Source of the DNA: Candidatus Latescibacterota bacterium
GTDB lineage: Bacteria > Latescibacterota > UBA2968 > UBA8231
Assembly (NCBI GenBank): GCA_022819745.1
Contig: JAJEGS010000017.1
Coordinates: 1 to 64,000, forward strand
Direction: 5' to 3'
Length of the DNA: 64,000 nt
Positions within the stretch are counted from its first letter, which is position 1. Each line of letters opens with the position of its first letter. Positions 24,795 to 33,772 of the stretch are shown one piece after another. The notes under the pieces were generated by a model. That model made no database searches and was not told the DNA's origin. It saw nothing but the letters and a program-made list of their open reading frames with translations. Both the position numbers and the translations under genes were made by a program.

Positions 24795-27140
24795 ATGACA
24801 GAGCTTGAACGCAGCACAGCAGAAAACGCAGCACAGCCTTTTCGCGCCCCTGTGCCACCGCAAGTGCGGCGCGAACTGGCCGAGGTAGTAAGCCCCGACG
24901 AAGAATTTCGCCTAGCGGTAACCACGGACATTAAGCTCGACGGCCAGTACGGCGAGGCGTGGCTCATGGCCACCGACGACCATCTAGTGGCCTTCAGCCC
25001 CGACAGCGGCGGACCGCCCGATGTAGTCTGCTTGCCCCTTAACGAAATAACGGGCGTGGAAGTGCGCGAGGATTGGGGCACCGCGGCCCTCAAGGTGCGC
25101 ACCGAGGAGCGGGGCGCGACCATGGCCGTATTCTCCAAGAGCTTGGTGCCAGCGCTGTCCGAACTGCCCAATCAGGTCGAGCGCCTAGTCAAGCAAGCCC
25201 AACCGACCGAACCCGATGGCCAAATGCTCCACGGGCGGTTGGCCGGAGCGCGAGCCGGGCGCAAGCGCTGCGACCGCTGCGGCCAAGTCATTCCGCGCTA
25301 CTACGGCGTATGCCCAGCCTGCCTAGAAAAGAGCAAGCTGCTGTTCCGGCTGTTGGGCTATGCCAAGCCGCATTGGAAGCTCATTACTCTGAGTCTGCTG
25401 CTCATGGTGGTGGCCACGACCATTGGCTTGGGCCAGCCGCTGCTGCTGGGCATTCTCATCGACGATGTCTTGAATGTCGGTGCCGTTGCGTCTATGAGCG
25501 TTGGGACGAGCTTTGACCTGCTAGCTCTTTTGCCGGTGGCCGCAGACGATCCCGTCGCGGCGCTGGCTTGGCTGGTAGGCTTGTTGATAGCGATGAACAT
25601 AACCGTCAGCGGCTTGTCGGGACTGCGCAGCTATATCATGGCCCGCATCGGCCAGCGCGTCACCTACGGCCTGCGCAACGAGGTGTACACCCACCTCCAC
25701 GCGCTGTCGCTTAGTTATTACAACAAAAACGAGACCGGGCGCATCATGGCCAGCGTCACCCAAGACGTGGGCCGCTTGCAGGATTTTATCAGCGACGGCC
25801 TACAAGAAGCCATCCGCGATGTGCTTACCTTGGTCATCATTTGCATCATCCTCTTTGCGCTCAACCCCGGGCTAGCGGCCCTCGTGCTGCTACCAACGCC
25901 TCTACTGGTGTGGGCGACGATGCGCTTTGGCCGCAAGCTGCACGCCATCTACCGGCCGTTGTGGCGGCGCTGGGCTAGCCTGAGTGCCTTGCTGGCCGAT
26001 ACCATCCCAGGGGTGCGCGTGGTCAAGGCATTTGCCCAAGAACAGCGGGAAGTGGGCAAATTCGAGGGCCGCAGCTTAAATCTGCTGCAAGGCGAGCTGC
26101 GGGTGGCGTGGATGCGCAGCCTGTTCGGCCCGGTCATGGCCTTTATAACCTCGGTCGGCACCATCATCATCTGGTGGGTCGGCGGCCGCGATATTTTGGC
26201 CGGGGAGCTGACGCTGGGGGCCTTTGTCGCCTTTACCAGTTACATGTATCGCTTCTACGGGCCAGTGGAGAGCTTGTGCCGCCTCAACCACCGCTTCCAG
26301 CGCGCCGCCACCTCGGCCGAGCGCGTCTTTGATGTACTCGACACGCACCCAGAGGTAATCGACCAGCCCGGAGCTATGCTCATGCCGCCCATCGAGGGCC
26401 GGGTCGAATTTCGCGGCGTCCACTTCGGCTATGAGGAAGACAAGCCAGTCATTGAGGATTTGAATTTCACCGTCGAGCCGGGCGAGATGATCGGCCTAGC
26501 TGGCCACAGCGGCGCTGGCAAGAGCACCTTGATCAACCTCATCTGCCGCTTCTACGAGCCGCAGGAGGGAGCCATCCTCATCGACGGCCACGACACCCGC
26601 CAAGTGAACCTCAAATCGCTGCGCGAACAGATCGGCGTGGTCTTGCAGGATCCGTTCCTCTTCAACGGCACAGTGGCCGAGAACATCGCCTACGGCCATC
26701 CCGAGTCTTCCCTTGAACAGACCGTAGCCGCGGCCAAAGCTGCCAATGCGCACGACTTCATCATGAACATGCCCGACGGGTACGACACCATGGTCGGCGA
26801 GCGCGGCACCCGCGTCTCCGGGGGCGAGCGGCAGCGGCTGTCCATTGCCCGGGCCATTTTGCGCAACCCGCGCATCCTCATCCTCGACGAAGCCACCTCC
26901 AACGTCGATACCCAGACCGAAGCGCAGATTCAGGAGGCATTGGAGAGGCTGGTCCAAGGGCGCACCACCTTTGCCATCGCCCATCGCTTATCGACCCTCA
27001 AAAACGCTCACCGCCTGCTCATCCTCGACAAAGGCAAACTCGCCGAAATCGGCACCCACGACGAACTGATCGCGCAGGACGGCATCTACGCCAACCTGTG
27101 CCGCATGCAAACCGAAATGTCTAAACTGAGAGCTTGGTAA
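24795..27140 (+). CDS. ABC exporter, fused membrane and ATPase domains with N-terminal PH-like and zinc-ribbon regions
   Basis: 781 residues. Residues 1-150 form a PH-like beta domain (EEFRLAVTTDIKLDG, WLMATDDHLVAF) and are followed by a zinc ribbon CDRCGQVIPRYYGVCPAC. Six transmembrane helices span about 190-480. The nucleotide-binding domain has Walker A GHSGAGKST, the signature VSGGERQRLSIARAI, Walker B ILILDEATS and the H-loop AIAHRLST. The N-terminal addition, together with the DUF1854 gene 4 bases downstream, matches the pair that some annotation systems label cyanophycin-metabolism-associated. No cyanophycin synthetase is in this window, so the substrate stays open. Confidence 0.9.
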   Translation: MTELERSTAENAAQPFRAPVPPQVRRELAEVVSPDEEFRLAVTTDIKLDGQYGEAWLMATDDHLVAFSPDSGGPPDVVCLPLNEITGVEVREDWGTAALKVRTEERGATMAVFSKSLVPALSELPNQVERLVKQAQPTEPDGQMLHGRLAGARAGRKRCDRCGQVIPRYYGVCPACLEKSKLLFRLLGYAKPHWKLITLSLLLMVVATTIGLGQPLLLGILIDDVLNVGAVASMSVGTSFDLLALLPVAADDPVAALAWLVGLLIAMNITVSGLSGLRSYIMARIGQRVTYGLRNEVYTHLHALSLSYYNKNETGRIMASVTQDVGRLQDFISDGLQEAIRDVLTLVIICIILFALNPGLAALVLLPTPLLVWATMRFGRKLHAIYRPLWRRWASLSALLADTIPGVRVVKAFAQEQREVGKFEGRSLNLLQGELRVAWMRSLFGPVMAFITSVGTIIIWWVGGRDILAGELTLGAFVAFTSYMYRFYGPVESLCRLNHRFQRAATSAERVFDVLDTHPEVIDQPGAMLMPPIEGRVEFRGVHFGYEEDKPVIEDLNFTVEPGEMIGLAGHSGAGKSTLINLICRFYEPQEGAILIDGHDTRQVNLKSLREQIGVVLQDPFLFNGTVAENIAYGHPESSLEQTVAAAKAANAHDFIMNMPDGYDTMVGERGTRVSGGERQRLSIARAILRNPRILILDEATSNVDTQTEAQIQEALERLVQGRTTFAIAHRLSTLKNAHRLLILDKGKLAEIGTHDELIAQDGIYANLCRMQTEMSKLRAW

Positions 27141-27144
27141 AATT

Positions 27145-27663
27145 ATGCAGCAGCACCACAAATTAGCCGCTGAAATCACTTATCTCGACCCGGACAAGGC
27201 GCGGTTTTTTGTCGATGCTTTCGAGGACTTGAACCTAGAGTTGGCCGAGGATCAAACTTATTCAAGGATCCGAGTCAAACGGGCTTTTCCCCTGAGCCGC
27301 GACGACTGCTTCATCGTCGTCCAAGACCACCAAGGCAAGGAGATTGGCTCGCTGGCCCGGCTCGACGCGCTAGATCGGGACAGCCGCCAAGCCGTGGAAG
27401 ACGAATTGGAGCGGGCCTATTTCACGCCGCGCATCCAGCGCATCGCCAAGGTTTCAGTGACCAACCGAGTGCCGCGCTGGGAGGTAGAGACCGACCGCGG
27501 ACCGCGCGCCTTTGACATCTATTCCAGCCACCGAAATAGCGATGTGCGCCTTTTGGGCGGCGGGCGGGTCATAGTGCAAGACGCCGACGGCAACCGCTAC
27601 GAGATTCCCGACTACCGGCATCTAGATCCGGTCAGCCAAGCCTTGGTCGAGGAAATGGTGTGA
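27145..27663 (+). CDS. DUF1854 family protein, partner of the ABC exporter
   Basis: 172 residues with the DUF1854 pattern: FPLSRDDCFIVVQDHQGKEIGSL, RIAKVSVTNRVPRWEVETDRGPR, DVRLLGGGRVIVQDADGNRYEIPD. It has no signal or membrane segment, so it is cytoplasmic and probably works on the cytoplasmic face of the exporter encoded 4 bases upstream. The function is not established. The pairing of a DUF1854 gene with an ABC exporter with a PH-like N terminus is conserved in other bacteria. Confidence 0.85.
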   Translation: MQQHHKLAAEITYLDPDKARFFVDAFEDLNLELAEDQTYSRIRVKRAFPLSRDDCFIVVQDHQGKEIGSLARLDALDRDSRQAVEDELERAYFTPRIQRIAKVSVTNRVPRWEVETDRGPRAFDIYSSHRNSDVRLLGGGRVIVQDADGNRYEIPDYRHLDPVSQALVEEMV

Positions 27664-27672
27664 GGAGCTATA

Positions 27673-27708
27673 GACGATAGCGAAATAGGTTCGCTAATTT
27701 GTATCGTC
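27673..27708 (+). terminator. Possible terminator hairpin after the ABC/DUF1854 operon
   Basis: GACGATA pairs with TATCGTC and GCGAA with TTCGC, giving a two-part stem ten bases after the DUF1854 stop. There is no T run, so intrinsic termination is doubtful. The sequence that follows (GCTGAGCGCAGCGAAGCATCT) resembles a dispersed intergenic repeat. Confidence 0.4.
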
Positions 27709-27804
27709 AGAGCCAGCACCTGTCATGCTGAGCGCAGCGAAGCATCTCAAACCTAAGAAGCCTCTGCACAATACCCGCATCGCCACCAAGCGAAAGGAAC
27801 ACCC

Positions 27805-28794
27805 ATGCGCCAAGGGATATTCAAGTTGTCAATGACCCTAGGCCGGAGCCCGAGCGATCAACCCGAGCGAGTGAAGATCTGCCGGGAAATGGGCGTCACC
27901 GGCTGCGTAACGTCGCCGCCCCTCGAAGGAATAAGCCGAGATCAATACGCCGCGGCCATGCGCCAGCAGCAGGAGGAATGGGCCGAGGCGGGTTTTTCGA
28001 TCCCCGTGTACGAGACCATGACCCCCACCCGTTCCGAACACATCCGCCGAGGAACCCCAGGCCGCGATGGGGAACTATTGGACTTTATCGCCGCCGTGGA
28101 GGCCATGGGCCAAGTCGGCATTCCCGTGCTGTGCTACAATCTCGGCGCGGGCGGCTCGCGCACCGATTGGGTGCCCACGCGCGGCGGTGCCATTTCCTCG
28201 CAATTCGACTACGCCGAGTCGCACCAGGAGCCCCCTTTGGCGGAGCCCCAAACCGAGGAAGAACTCTGGGACAACCTGACTTGGCTGCTCGAACGCATCA
28301 TTCCCGTCGCCGAAAAGGCCAATGTCCGCATGGGCTATCACCCCAACGATCCGCCGATCTCTCCCTATCGGGGTTCCGCCCAAATCATGGTCAGCGCCGA
28401 CGCGTACCGCCGCCTGATCAACATCGCGCCGAGTCCCAGCAACGGCGTCACGTTCTGCCAAGGCAACTTCAAGGCCATGGGCGAGGATATCTACTCAGTG
28501 GCGCGGGAGTTCACCGAGCAGGGCAAGGTCCACTTTATCCACTACCGCGACGTCGAGGGCACCGCGGGAACGCGGTTTACCGAAACCTTTCACGACGACG
28601 GTCCCACGGATATGGCGCGGATGCTGGAGATCTACTCCCGCGCCGGCTTCGCAGGCCCCATCCGCCCCGATCACGCGCCGACGATGGGGTCCGAGGATGC
28701 AGAGACGACCCGTGGCTACGGCATGTTGGGGAAAATTTTCGCCTTCGGCTACATGATCGGCATGATGCAGGCGCAAAACCTGGCCTACGAATGA
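27805..28794 (+). CDS. Mannonate dehydratase (UxuA) family protein
   Basis: 329 residues of a TIM-barrel, Mn-dependent dehydratase family that converts D-mannonate to 2-keto-3-deoxygluconate. Seen: VLCYNLGAGGSRTDWVPTRGG, RMGYHPNDPPISPYRG, NGVTFCQGNF, VHFIHYRDVEGT and ETFHDDGPTDM, the metal-binding His/Asp/Glu strands of the family. The protein is shorter than E. coli UxuA (about 394) but in the range of environmental homologues. No uronate isomerase or KDG kinase is nearby, so the exact substrate is uncertain; this branch may act on other sugar acids. It is an isolated gene with a free 5' region. Confidence 0.85.
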   Translation: MRQGIFKLSMTLGRSPSDQPERVKICREMGVTGCVTSPPLEGISRDQYAAAMRQQQEEWAEAGFSIPVYETMTPTRSEHIRRGTPGRDGELLDFIAAVEAMGQVGIPVLCYNLGAGGSRTDWVPTRGGAISSQFDYAESHQEPPLAEPQTEEELWDNLTWLLERIIPVAEKANVRMGYHPNDPPISPYRGSAQIMVSADAYRRLINIAPSPSNGVTFCQGNFKAMGEDIYSVAREFTEQGKVHFIHYRDVEGTAGTRFTETFHDDGPTDMARMLEIYSRAGFAGPIRPDHAPTMGSEDAETTRGYGMLGKIFAFGYMIGMMQAQNLAYE

Positions 28795-28959
28795 GGAGAG
28801 CCAAAACGAACAGCAGCGGCAGCACTGGTCGAATTTGCCTACTGGGATTTTTCCCATAGCGGTGTGTATTTATATCGCCTTCGCTTGCGACCAAACTCTC
28901 ACGCGCAAGCTAGTTCCACTGAGATAACGATATTCTCTTCCAATCAATAGGAAAAGCAC

Positions 28960-30591
28960 ATGTACCCACTATTTTTTGCCCTTCTGATCCTCACTGGCAC
29001 AGACCATCTATGGGGAGAGGAAGCGGCTCCTATGCACTGGTCTTTTGACCGCCAAGACTCGCAGGGATTTATCAGTCAATCCGGCGCGGCGGCATTTAAC
29101 CTTCTGCGCCAAGCAGAGCAAGTTGATGGAGTATTGGGCAAAGCCGTACGCCTATCACGCTTGGACGCCTTGCGCTATGAAGATGCGCGCGATGTGGTCG
29201 GCGATGGCACGTTCTCCATCCAGTTCTGGATCAAATTAGAATGGACCTCTCAGCGTTACCGGCACGGCGATGTGCTCAACTTTATAACCCAAAGCGAAGA
29301 GCATCCCTGGATTTGGCGCGTCGGCTTTCAACAGGTCACCCAGCGCCAGTTGCCACGCGGCGCTTTGCCGTTGATCCTGCGCCTAGGCGAAGAATTCACT
29401 ACGGACCAACAACCCGTCTTAATCGAGCCTTGGCAGTGGACTCATGTCGCCTTTGTCGGAACGGGATCGGAGGTTGAGATATACCGCAACGGAGGATTCC
29501 TCGGCACGCTCAACTACGGCGAACAGGGTCTGCCCACCCAGGTGCATACAAAGGGCACCCTACAAGTAAATGGCTCGCTCAATTACGACGTCATTACCGA
29601 TAAAGTCGGCCTCGACCGAGCGTCTCTGCGCACCGGCGTCTGGGAAAACGATATGCGCTTTGATGAGCTAATAATCGCCGACAATCCCGTGCGTCCAGAG
29701 ATACACTTCCCCACCGAACTGCTCACACCTCCTTCCGTCGGCAAATTGGAAAACGAGCTAAACAATCTACAAATAGACCCCCGCGACCACTTTGTCATCG
29801 CTGCACTTATCCGGCAAGCGCGACAAATCGACAATGGTGCTGACACCCAAAAACTGCGCGCGGCATTGGTCGAGCGAATCGGCGCAGCGTTGCAATCGGT
29901 CCGGCAGGGATATTCTGCTCTGCATTCGCAGCGAGGCCGTATCAAGCTCTCGTACTGGAGCGATGTAGATCAGTCTGAACAATTCTACGAAGTGTACGTA
30001 CCCAACTCTTGGCAGGGTAAGTCCCCCGTCCCACTGGTCGTCGCCCTGCACGGCGGCGGTGAAGATGAAACAGTGTTGTTTGAACGCTATACACTGGAGG
30101 AACGCGCCGAGGAAAAGGGCTGGATCGCTGTCTGTCCCTATGGTCGAGGACAAGTCGGCTATCGCGCCGCAGGCCAGCAGGACATCCTCGACGTAGTAGC
30201 ACAAGTGCAACACCAGTGGCCGATCGACACCAAGCGCATCTACGGCGTCGGCCACTCTATGGGAGCCGCAGGAACGTTGCGTTTGGCCAGTGACAAGCCC
30301 GATTTTTACGCAGCTATAGCACCAATCGCCAGCCCCTGGAGTTCTGATGCACTGGAAGCATTGCGCGAGTTGCCGACCTATTGGATTATTGGCGACAAAG
30401 ACTTCCTTTTTCCACGCATGAAACCTCAGTTTGCCGCCATTGAAGCCTTTGTCAAGCGCACGGGCGCTCCTCACATAACACAGGTTTTAGCAGGATACGA
30501 CCACGGCGGTTTTCTCGATTTCGAATTCCCCACCGTCGTCGAAGTCTCGCTGCCGTCCATATTCGACTTCTTCGCCCAACATCACCGCTGA
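28960..30591 (+). CDS. Secreted LamG-domain / alpha-beta hydrolase (esterase) fusion
   Basis: 543 residues. A signal peptide precedes a concanavalin-like LamG/LamG-like domain (about 25-245; DGTFSIQFWIKLEW and WTHVAFVGTGSEVEIYRNGGFLGTL). A helical linker follows. The C-terminal half (about 330-540) is an alpha/beta hydrolase like feruloyl-esterase/PHB-depolymerase-type enzymes: VVALHGGGEDE oxyanion region, nucleophile GHSMGA (Ser), GDKDFLFP acid and YDHGGFLDF histidine. It probably binds and de-esterifies a polysaccharide or polyester outside the cytoplasm; the substrate is not determined. The ATPase gene begins 14 bases downstream. Confidence 0.85.
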   Translation: MYPLFFALLILTGTDHLWGEEAAPMHWSFDRQDSQGFISQSGAAAFNLLRQAEQVDGVLGKAVRLSRLDALRYEDARDVVGDGTFSIQFWIKLEWTSQRYRHGDVLNFITQSEEHPWIWRVGFQQVTQRQLPRGALPLILRLGEEFTTDQQPVLIEPWQWTHVAFVGTGSEVEIYRNGGFLGTLNYGEQGLPTQVHTKGTLQVNGSLNYDVITDKVGLDRASLRTGVWENDMRFDELIIADNPVRPEIHFPTELLTPPSVGKLENELNNLQIDPRDHFVIAALIRQARQIDNGADTQKLRAALVERIGAALQSVRQGYSALHSQRGRIKLSYWSDVDQSEQFYEVYVPNSWQGKSPVPLVVALHGGGEDETVLFERYTLEERAEEKGWIAVCPYGRGQVGYRAAGQQDILDVVAQVQHQWPIDTKRIYGVGHSMGAAGTLRLASDKPDFYAAIAPIASPWSSDALEALRELPTYWIIGDKDFLFPRMKPQFAAIEAFVKRTGAPHITQVLAGYDHGGFLDFEFPTVVEVSLPSIFDFFAQHHR

Positions 30592-30605
30592 AGGCTATAA
30601 TAATC

Positions 30606-31349
30606 ATGGCAACCGATTTAGAATATCTGCAAAAGTTGGACAATCCCGAGGATCGCACTCGCTCGCTTATCGACCTCATCGACGTGCAGACCGTCGATCT
30701 GGAATTGGCCGCTTTTTTAGTCTCCCACGTCTGGCGCGGGGCTTCCTATATCACCGGTTCAGGTCCCGGTGGCATCGGCAAGACCACCACCATGCACGCC
30801 CTGCTCAGTTTTGTCGGAGCCGACCTTCCCTTTGTCACTGCACTGCCGGGAGAGGTGTCCTCCATTGGAGCGACCAAGTCCTGCGTCATTTCCAACGAAT
30901 TGAGCGACCATCCGCCCCCGACCTATCTGTGGGGAGACGACCTGCGCGCTTTCTTTGCTCTAGGCGACGCCGAGCACACGCTGGTCAGCAATGTTCACGC
31001 CGACGACCTCGAAGAAATCCACCACCAAATCGTCGAAACAAACCAAGTACCCGAAGCGCAGTTCCGCGCCATCAACTTGCTCGTTTTCATTTGTCTCGAA
31101 GGCGGCAATCCCCCTCAGCGGCGCATCAAGGATAACACCACGCGCCGCATCATCAACAAGATCTATTATAGCAACGGGAACGAAGATCACCGCCTCATTT
31201 ACAATCCACAAAAGGGCCTGTTAGACCTCGCGCCGCGCGACGAGGAAAGCGAGCAAAACTGTCGCGCTTTCTTAGCGGAAATGGTCGATAGCAACGAGCG
31301 CCGTCTCGCCGAGGTGCGCCGCCACTTTTTACAGTGGCATGAGGCGTGA
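30606..31349 (+). CDS. P-loop ATPase resembling secretion/pilus (PilT/VirB11-like) ATPases
   Basis: 247 residues, cytoplasmic. Walker A is GSGPGGIGKTTT near residue 55. A central TYLWGDDLRAFFALGD may provide the acidic box, and NVHADDLEEIHHQI resembles the His box of PilT/GspE ATPases. It is shorter than those enzymes and lacks their N-terminal domain and zinc-binding cysteines. I cannot assign a system: there are no pilin or secretion genes near it. It sits between two hydrolase genes with short gaps, so it may simply share a transcript with them. Confidence 0.6.
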   Translation: MATDLEYLQKLDNPEDRTRSLIDLIDVQTVDLELAAFLVSHVWRGASYITGSGPGGIGKTTTMHALLSFVGADLPFVTALPGEVSSIGATKSCVISNELSDHPPPTYLWGDDLRAFFALGDAEHTLVSNVHADDLEEIHHQIVETNQVPEAQFRAINLLVFICLEGGNPPQRRIKDNTTRRIINKIYYSNGNEDHRLIYNPQKGLLDLAPRDEESEQNCRAFLAEMVDSNERRLAEVRRHFLQWHEA

Positions 31350-31398
31350 CTAACATTTCCACTGTCATAGTGAACCACATATCCATCAGGAGATAACC

Positions 31399-32304
31399 AT
31401 GGAACGGAAAACCGCTGCTGAATACGATCCACAACTGCTCAAGCTGTACGATCGCTACGTCCACGGCGACATTGACCGCCGCCAGTTCCTCGATGATGCG
31501 GCCCGCTTTGCCATCGGCGGCCTGACGGCTACCGCGCTGTTGGACAGCCTCACTCCCAACTACGCCTTCGCTCAGCAAGTGGCCGCAGACGATGAACGCA
31601 TTGCCACCGAGTACGTGTCGTATCCTTCCCCGCAGGGACACGAAAAGACGCGCGCCGCCCTCGTACAGCCCGCGACTGAAGAAAAAAGTAAAATACCAGG
31701 CGTCCTCGTCATCCACGAAAACAGAGGGCTAAATCCCTATGTCGAAGACGTCGCGCGCCGCGTGGCCACAGCCGGTTTTCTCGCCTTGGCCCCGGATGCG
31801 CTGGCACCGCTGGGCGGCTATCCAGGCACGGACGACGAAGGGCGGGCACTGCAACGACAACTCGACCCGGAGAAAGTGACGCAAGACTTCATTGCGGCCG
31901 CCCAATATCTCAAAGCACATCCCGCCTGCAACGGCAAAGTGGGTGTCGTCGGCTTCTGCTTTGGCGGTGGCATGTCCAATGAACTGGCCGTGCGCATCCC
32001 AGAAGTAATCTCCGCGGCCGTGCCCTTTTACGGTCGTCAACCGGCGACTGAAGGCGTGCCCAAAATCAAGGCGCGTCTGCTGATCCACTACGCCGAATTA
32101 GATGAGAGAATCAACGTCGGTTGGCCAGCGTACGAGGCCGCGCTAAAAGAAGCCGACATCGACTATGCGATGCACATGTACTTAGGCGTCAACCACGGCT
32201 TCCACAACGACACCACGCCCCGCTATGACGAAGCAGCCGCCAAACTGGCTTGGGAACGCACCATCGATTTCTTCAACGAAACATTGAAAGCTGAAAAATT
32301 GTAA
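31399..32304 (+). CDS. Exported dienelactone hydrolase family protein
   Basis: 301 residues. The N terminus contains [21 protein letters not shown], a twin-arginine-like signal. The alpha/beta hydrolase core shows [23 protein letters not shown] (family motif with Glu), VGFCFGGG with the nucleophilic Cys, and VNHGFHND with the catalytic His. This is the carboxymethylenebutenolidase/DLH fold, close to YghX-type proteins, so a hydrolase of lactones or esters in the periplasm. A good ribosome binding site AGGAGA precedes the ATG. The true substrate is unknown. Confidence 0.87.
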   Translation: MERKTAAEYDPQLLKLYDRYVHGDIDRRQFLDDAARFAIGGLTATALLDSLTPNYAFAQQVAADDERIATEYVSYPSPQGHEKTRAALVQPATEEKSKIPGVLVIHENRGLNPYVEDVARRVATAGFLALAPDALAPLGGYPGTDDEGRALQRQLDPEKVTQDFIAAAQYLKAHPACNGKVGVVGFCFGGGMSNELAVRIPEVISAAVPFYGRQPATEGVPKIKARLLIHYAELDERINVGWPAYEAALKEADIDYAMHMYLGVNHGFHNDTTPRYDEAAAKLAWERTIDFFNETLKAEKL

Positions 32305-32346
32305 TCAATCGCGAGCAGTGCTTGAAATCCATGAGAATTTTCAACC

Positions 32347-32808
32347 ATGATGTCCGATAGAAAAAGAGACAGTGGAGTCGTTTCTTTGCGGCGAGGTGTC
32401 CTGCTGATTTTCGTCCTAGGAACCATAGGACTAGGCACCGAACTGCTGCTGCTCGATCATTTTGAAGAATGGCGTCAACAGGTGCCCTTGGTCTTGTTGG
32501 CACTCGGGTTAATTTTGTTGGCGGCGCGGCTACTTTACCGGGGCGCGATTATCCTGCGCCTATTTCGTTGGACCATGCTGGCTTTCGTCTTAGGCGGCAT
32601 AGTCGGCCTCTGGTTCCACCTTAGTTCCAATATGGAGTTTGAATTGGAAATGCACCCGACGCTGAGTGGGTTGGAACTTCTCTTTAAAGCATTGGGCGGT
32701 GCCATGCCAGCATTGGCACCTGGGGCGCTGGTCCAGCTAGGCCTGATCGGGTTTCTTTATACTTACCACCACTCAGCGCTGAGCCGGGAACAAGCAGAGG
32801 AGAATTAA
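32347..32808 (+). CDS. Small integral membrane protein, four predicted helices
   Basis: 153 residues with hydrophobic segments LLIFVLGTIGLGTELLLL, PLVLLALGLILLAARLLY, WTMLAFVLGGIVGLW and ALVQLGLIGFLYTY. No family is recognised. It starts at ATGATG (32347) and ends 3 bases before the helix-hairpin-helix gene, so the two are probably cotranscribed. Function unknown. Confidence 0.75.
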   Translation: MMSDRKRDSGVVSLRRGVLLIFVLGTIGLGTELLLLDHFEEWRQQVPLVLLALGLILLAARLLYRGAIILRLFRWTMLAFVLGGIVGLWFHLSSNMEFELEMHPTLSGLELLFKALGGAMPALAPGALVQLGLIGFLYTYHHSALSREQAEEN

Positions 32809-32811
32809 GTA

Positions 32812-33444
32812 ATGCAGCGCATCATTTCAGTAGCGGTATTAGCCGTCTGTCTCTACGGTAGCAATGCCCAAGGGCAGGTCGGCAAAAACGAAACAGTCCT
32901 CAATCCCAACCGAGCAGGCGTCGAACAGCTATTGGCCCTAACACAACTCGACTCGGCGTTAGTCGAGGGGATTGTGGAGCGGCGACCTTTTATCGGCATG
33001 GAAGCGTTCAATGCCTATTTGGATTCGACCCTAGCGGATTCAGTCCAAGCCGAACTGTATGTCAATCTCTTCCTGCCGATCAACCTCAATACCGCCAGCG
33101 ACGCTGAAATGAAACTAGTGCCCGGAGTTGGCAAGCGCATGGCGCACGAGTTTGAGGAATACCGGCCCTACAAAAGCATCGCCCAGTGGCAGCGAGAAAT
33201 CGGGAAATACGTCGATGACGACGAACTGGCCAGACTAGAGCAGTACGTCTTCGTACCGCTCGAACTCAACACTGCCAGCGAAGCGGATTTCCTCACAATC
33301 CCCGGAGTTGGCAAGCGCATGGCGCACGAGTTTGAAGAATACCGGCCCTACAAGAGCATGGCACAATGGAGACGAGAAATCGGGAAATACGTCGATGACG
33401 ACGAACTGGCCAGACTAGAATGGTATGTATTTCTTGAAGAATAG
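32812..33444 (+). CDS. Secreted helix-hairpin-helix (ComEA-like) repeat protein
   Basis: 210 residues with a signal peptide (MQRIISVAVLAVCLYGSNAQ). It contains two 60-residue units, each with LNTAS followed by PGVGKRMAHEFEEYRPYKS, the helix-hairpin-helix motif of ComEA-like DNA-binding proteins, plus a more degenerate first unit (NPNRAGVEQLLALTQLD). ComEA binds incoming DNA in the periplasm; a similar role here is inference. The two units are nearly identical at DNA level over 120 bases, pointing to recent duplication or gene conversion. Confidence 0.85.
   Translation: MQRIISVAVLAVCLYGSNAQGQVGKNETVLNPNRAGVEQLLALTQLDSALVEGIVERRPFIGMEAFNAYLDSTLADSVQAELYVNLFLPINLNTASDAEMKLVPGVGKRMAHEFEEYRPYKSIAQWQREIGKYVDDDELARLEQYVFVPLELNTASEADFLTIPGVGKRMAHEFEEYRPYKSMAQWRREIGKYVDDDELARLEWYVFLEE
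33121..33420 (+). repeat. Near-identical 120-bp direct repeat inside the HhH gene
   Basis: 33121-33240 and 33301-33420 differ at about nine of 120 positions, with a 180-base period. The 60 bases between the matched parts are much less alike (about 60 percent). This pattern fits gene conversion or selection on part of an older tandem duplication. Confidence 0.9.
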
Positions 33445-33481
33445 GCCCTAAGGTTGCTTACGACGGGAGACCTAGGAGCCG

Positions 33482-33769
33482 ATGGAACAACTCTTTGACG
33501 TGATTCAACAATTAGTCGCAGAGGAGCGTTATATCGTCGGTCAGCACGCCTCCGAGCGGTTGGAAGAACGCAATATCATGGAGTGGCAAGTGGTCGCGGG
33601 AATGGAGGATGGCGAACTGATCGCCGAGCGGCCAGACGCTATGCCCAACCCTGCTGTCGAAGTACGCGAATCATTGCCCGATGGTACGGAGTACAAGGCC
33701 GTTTGGTCTTATCTGCGTCAAACAGGTGTCGCTAAATTGGTAACTGTACATTTTTTTAATGGAGATTAA
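33482..33769 (+). CDS. DUF4258 protein, toxin-like
   Basis: 95 residues with the DUF4258 pattern: RYIVGQHASERLEERNIMEWQVVAGM, then EVRESLPDGTEYKAVWSYL and KLVTVHFF. The family has a RelE/MqsR-like fold and usually acts in toxin-antitoxin pairs. Here it is followed 3 bases later by a 75-residue protein that is not a YgiT zinc finger, so this pair may use another antitoxin type. Toxicity is inferred from family and layout. Confidence 0.75.
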   Translation: MEQLFDVIQQLVAEERYIVGQHASERLEERNIMEWQVVAGMEDGELIAERPDAMPNPAVEVRESLPDGTEYKAVWSYLRQTGVAKLVTVHFFNGD

Positions 33770-33772
33770 GTC

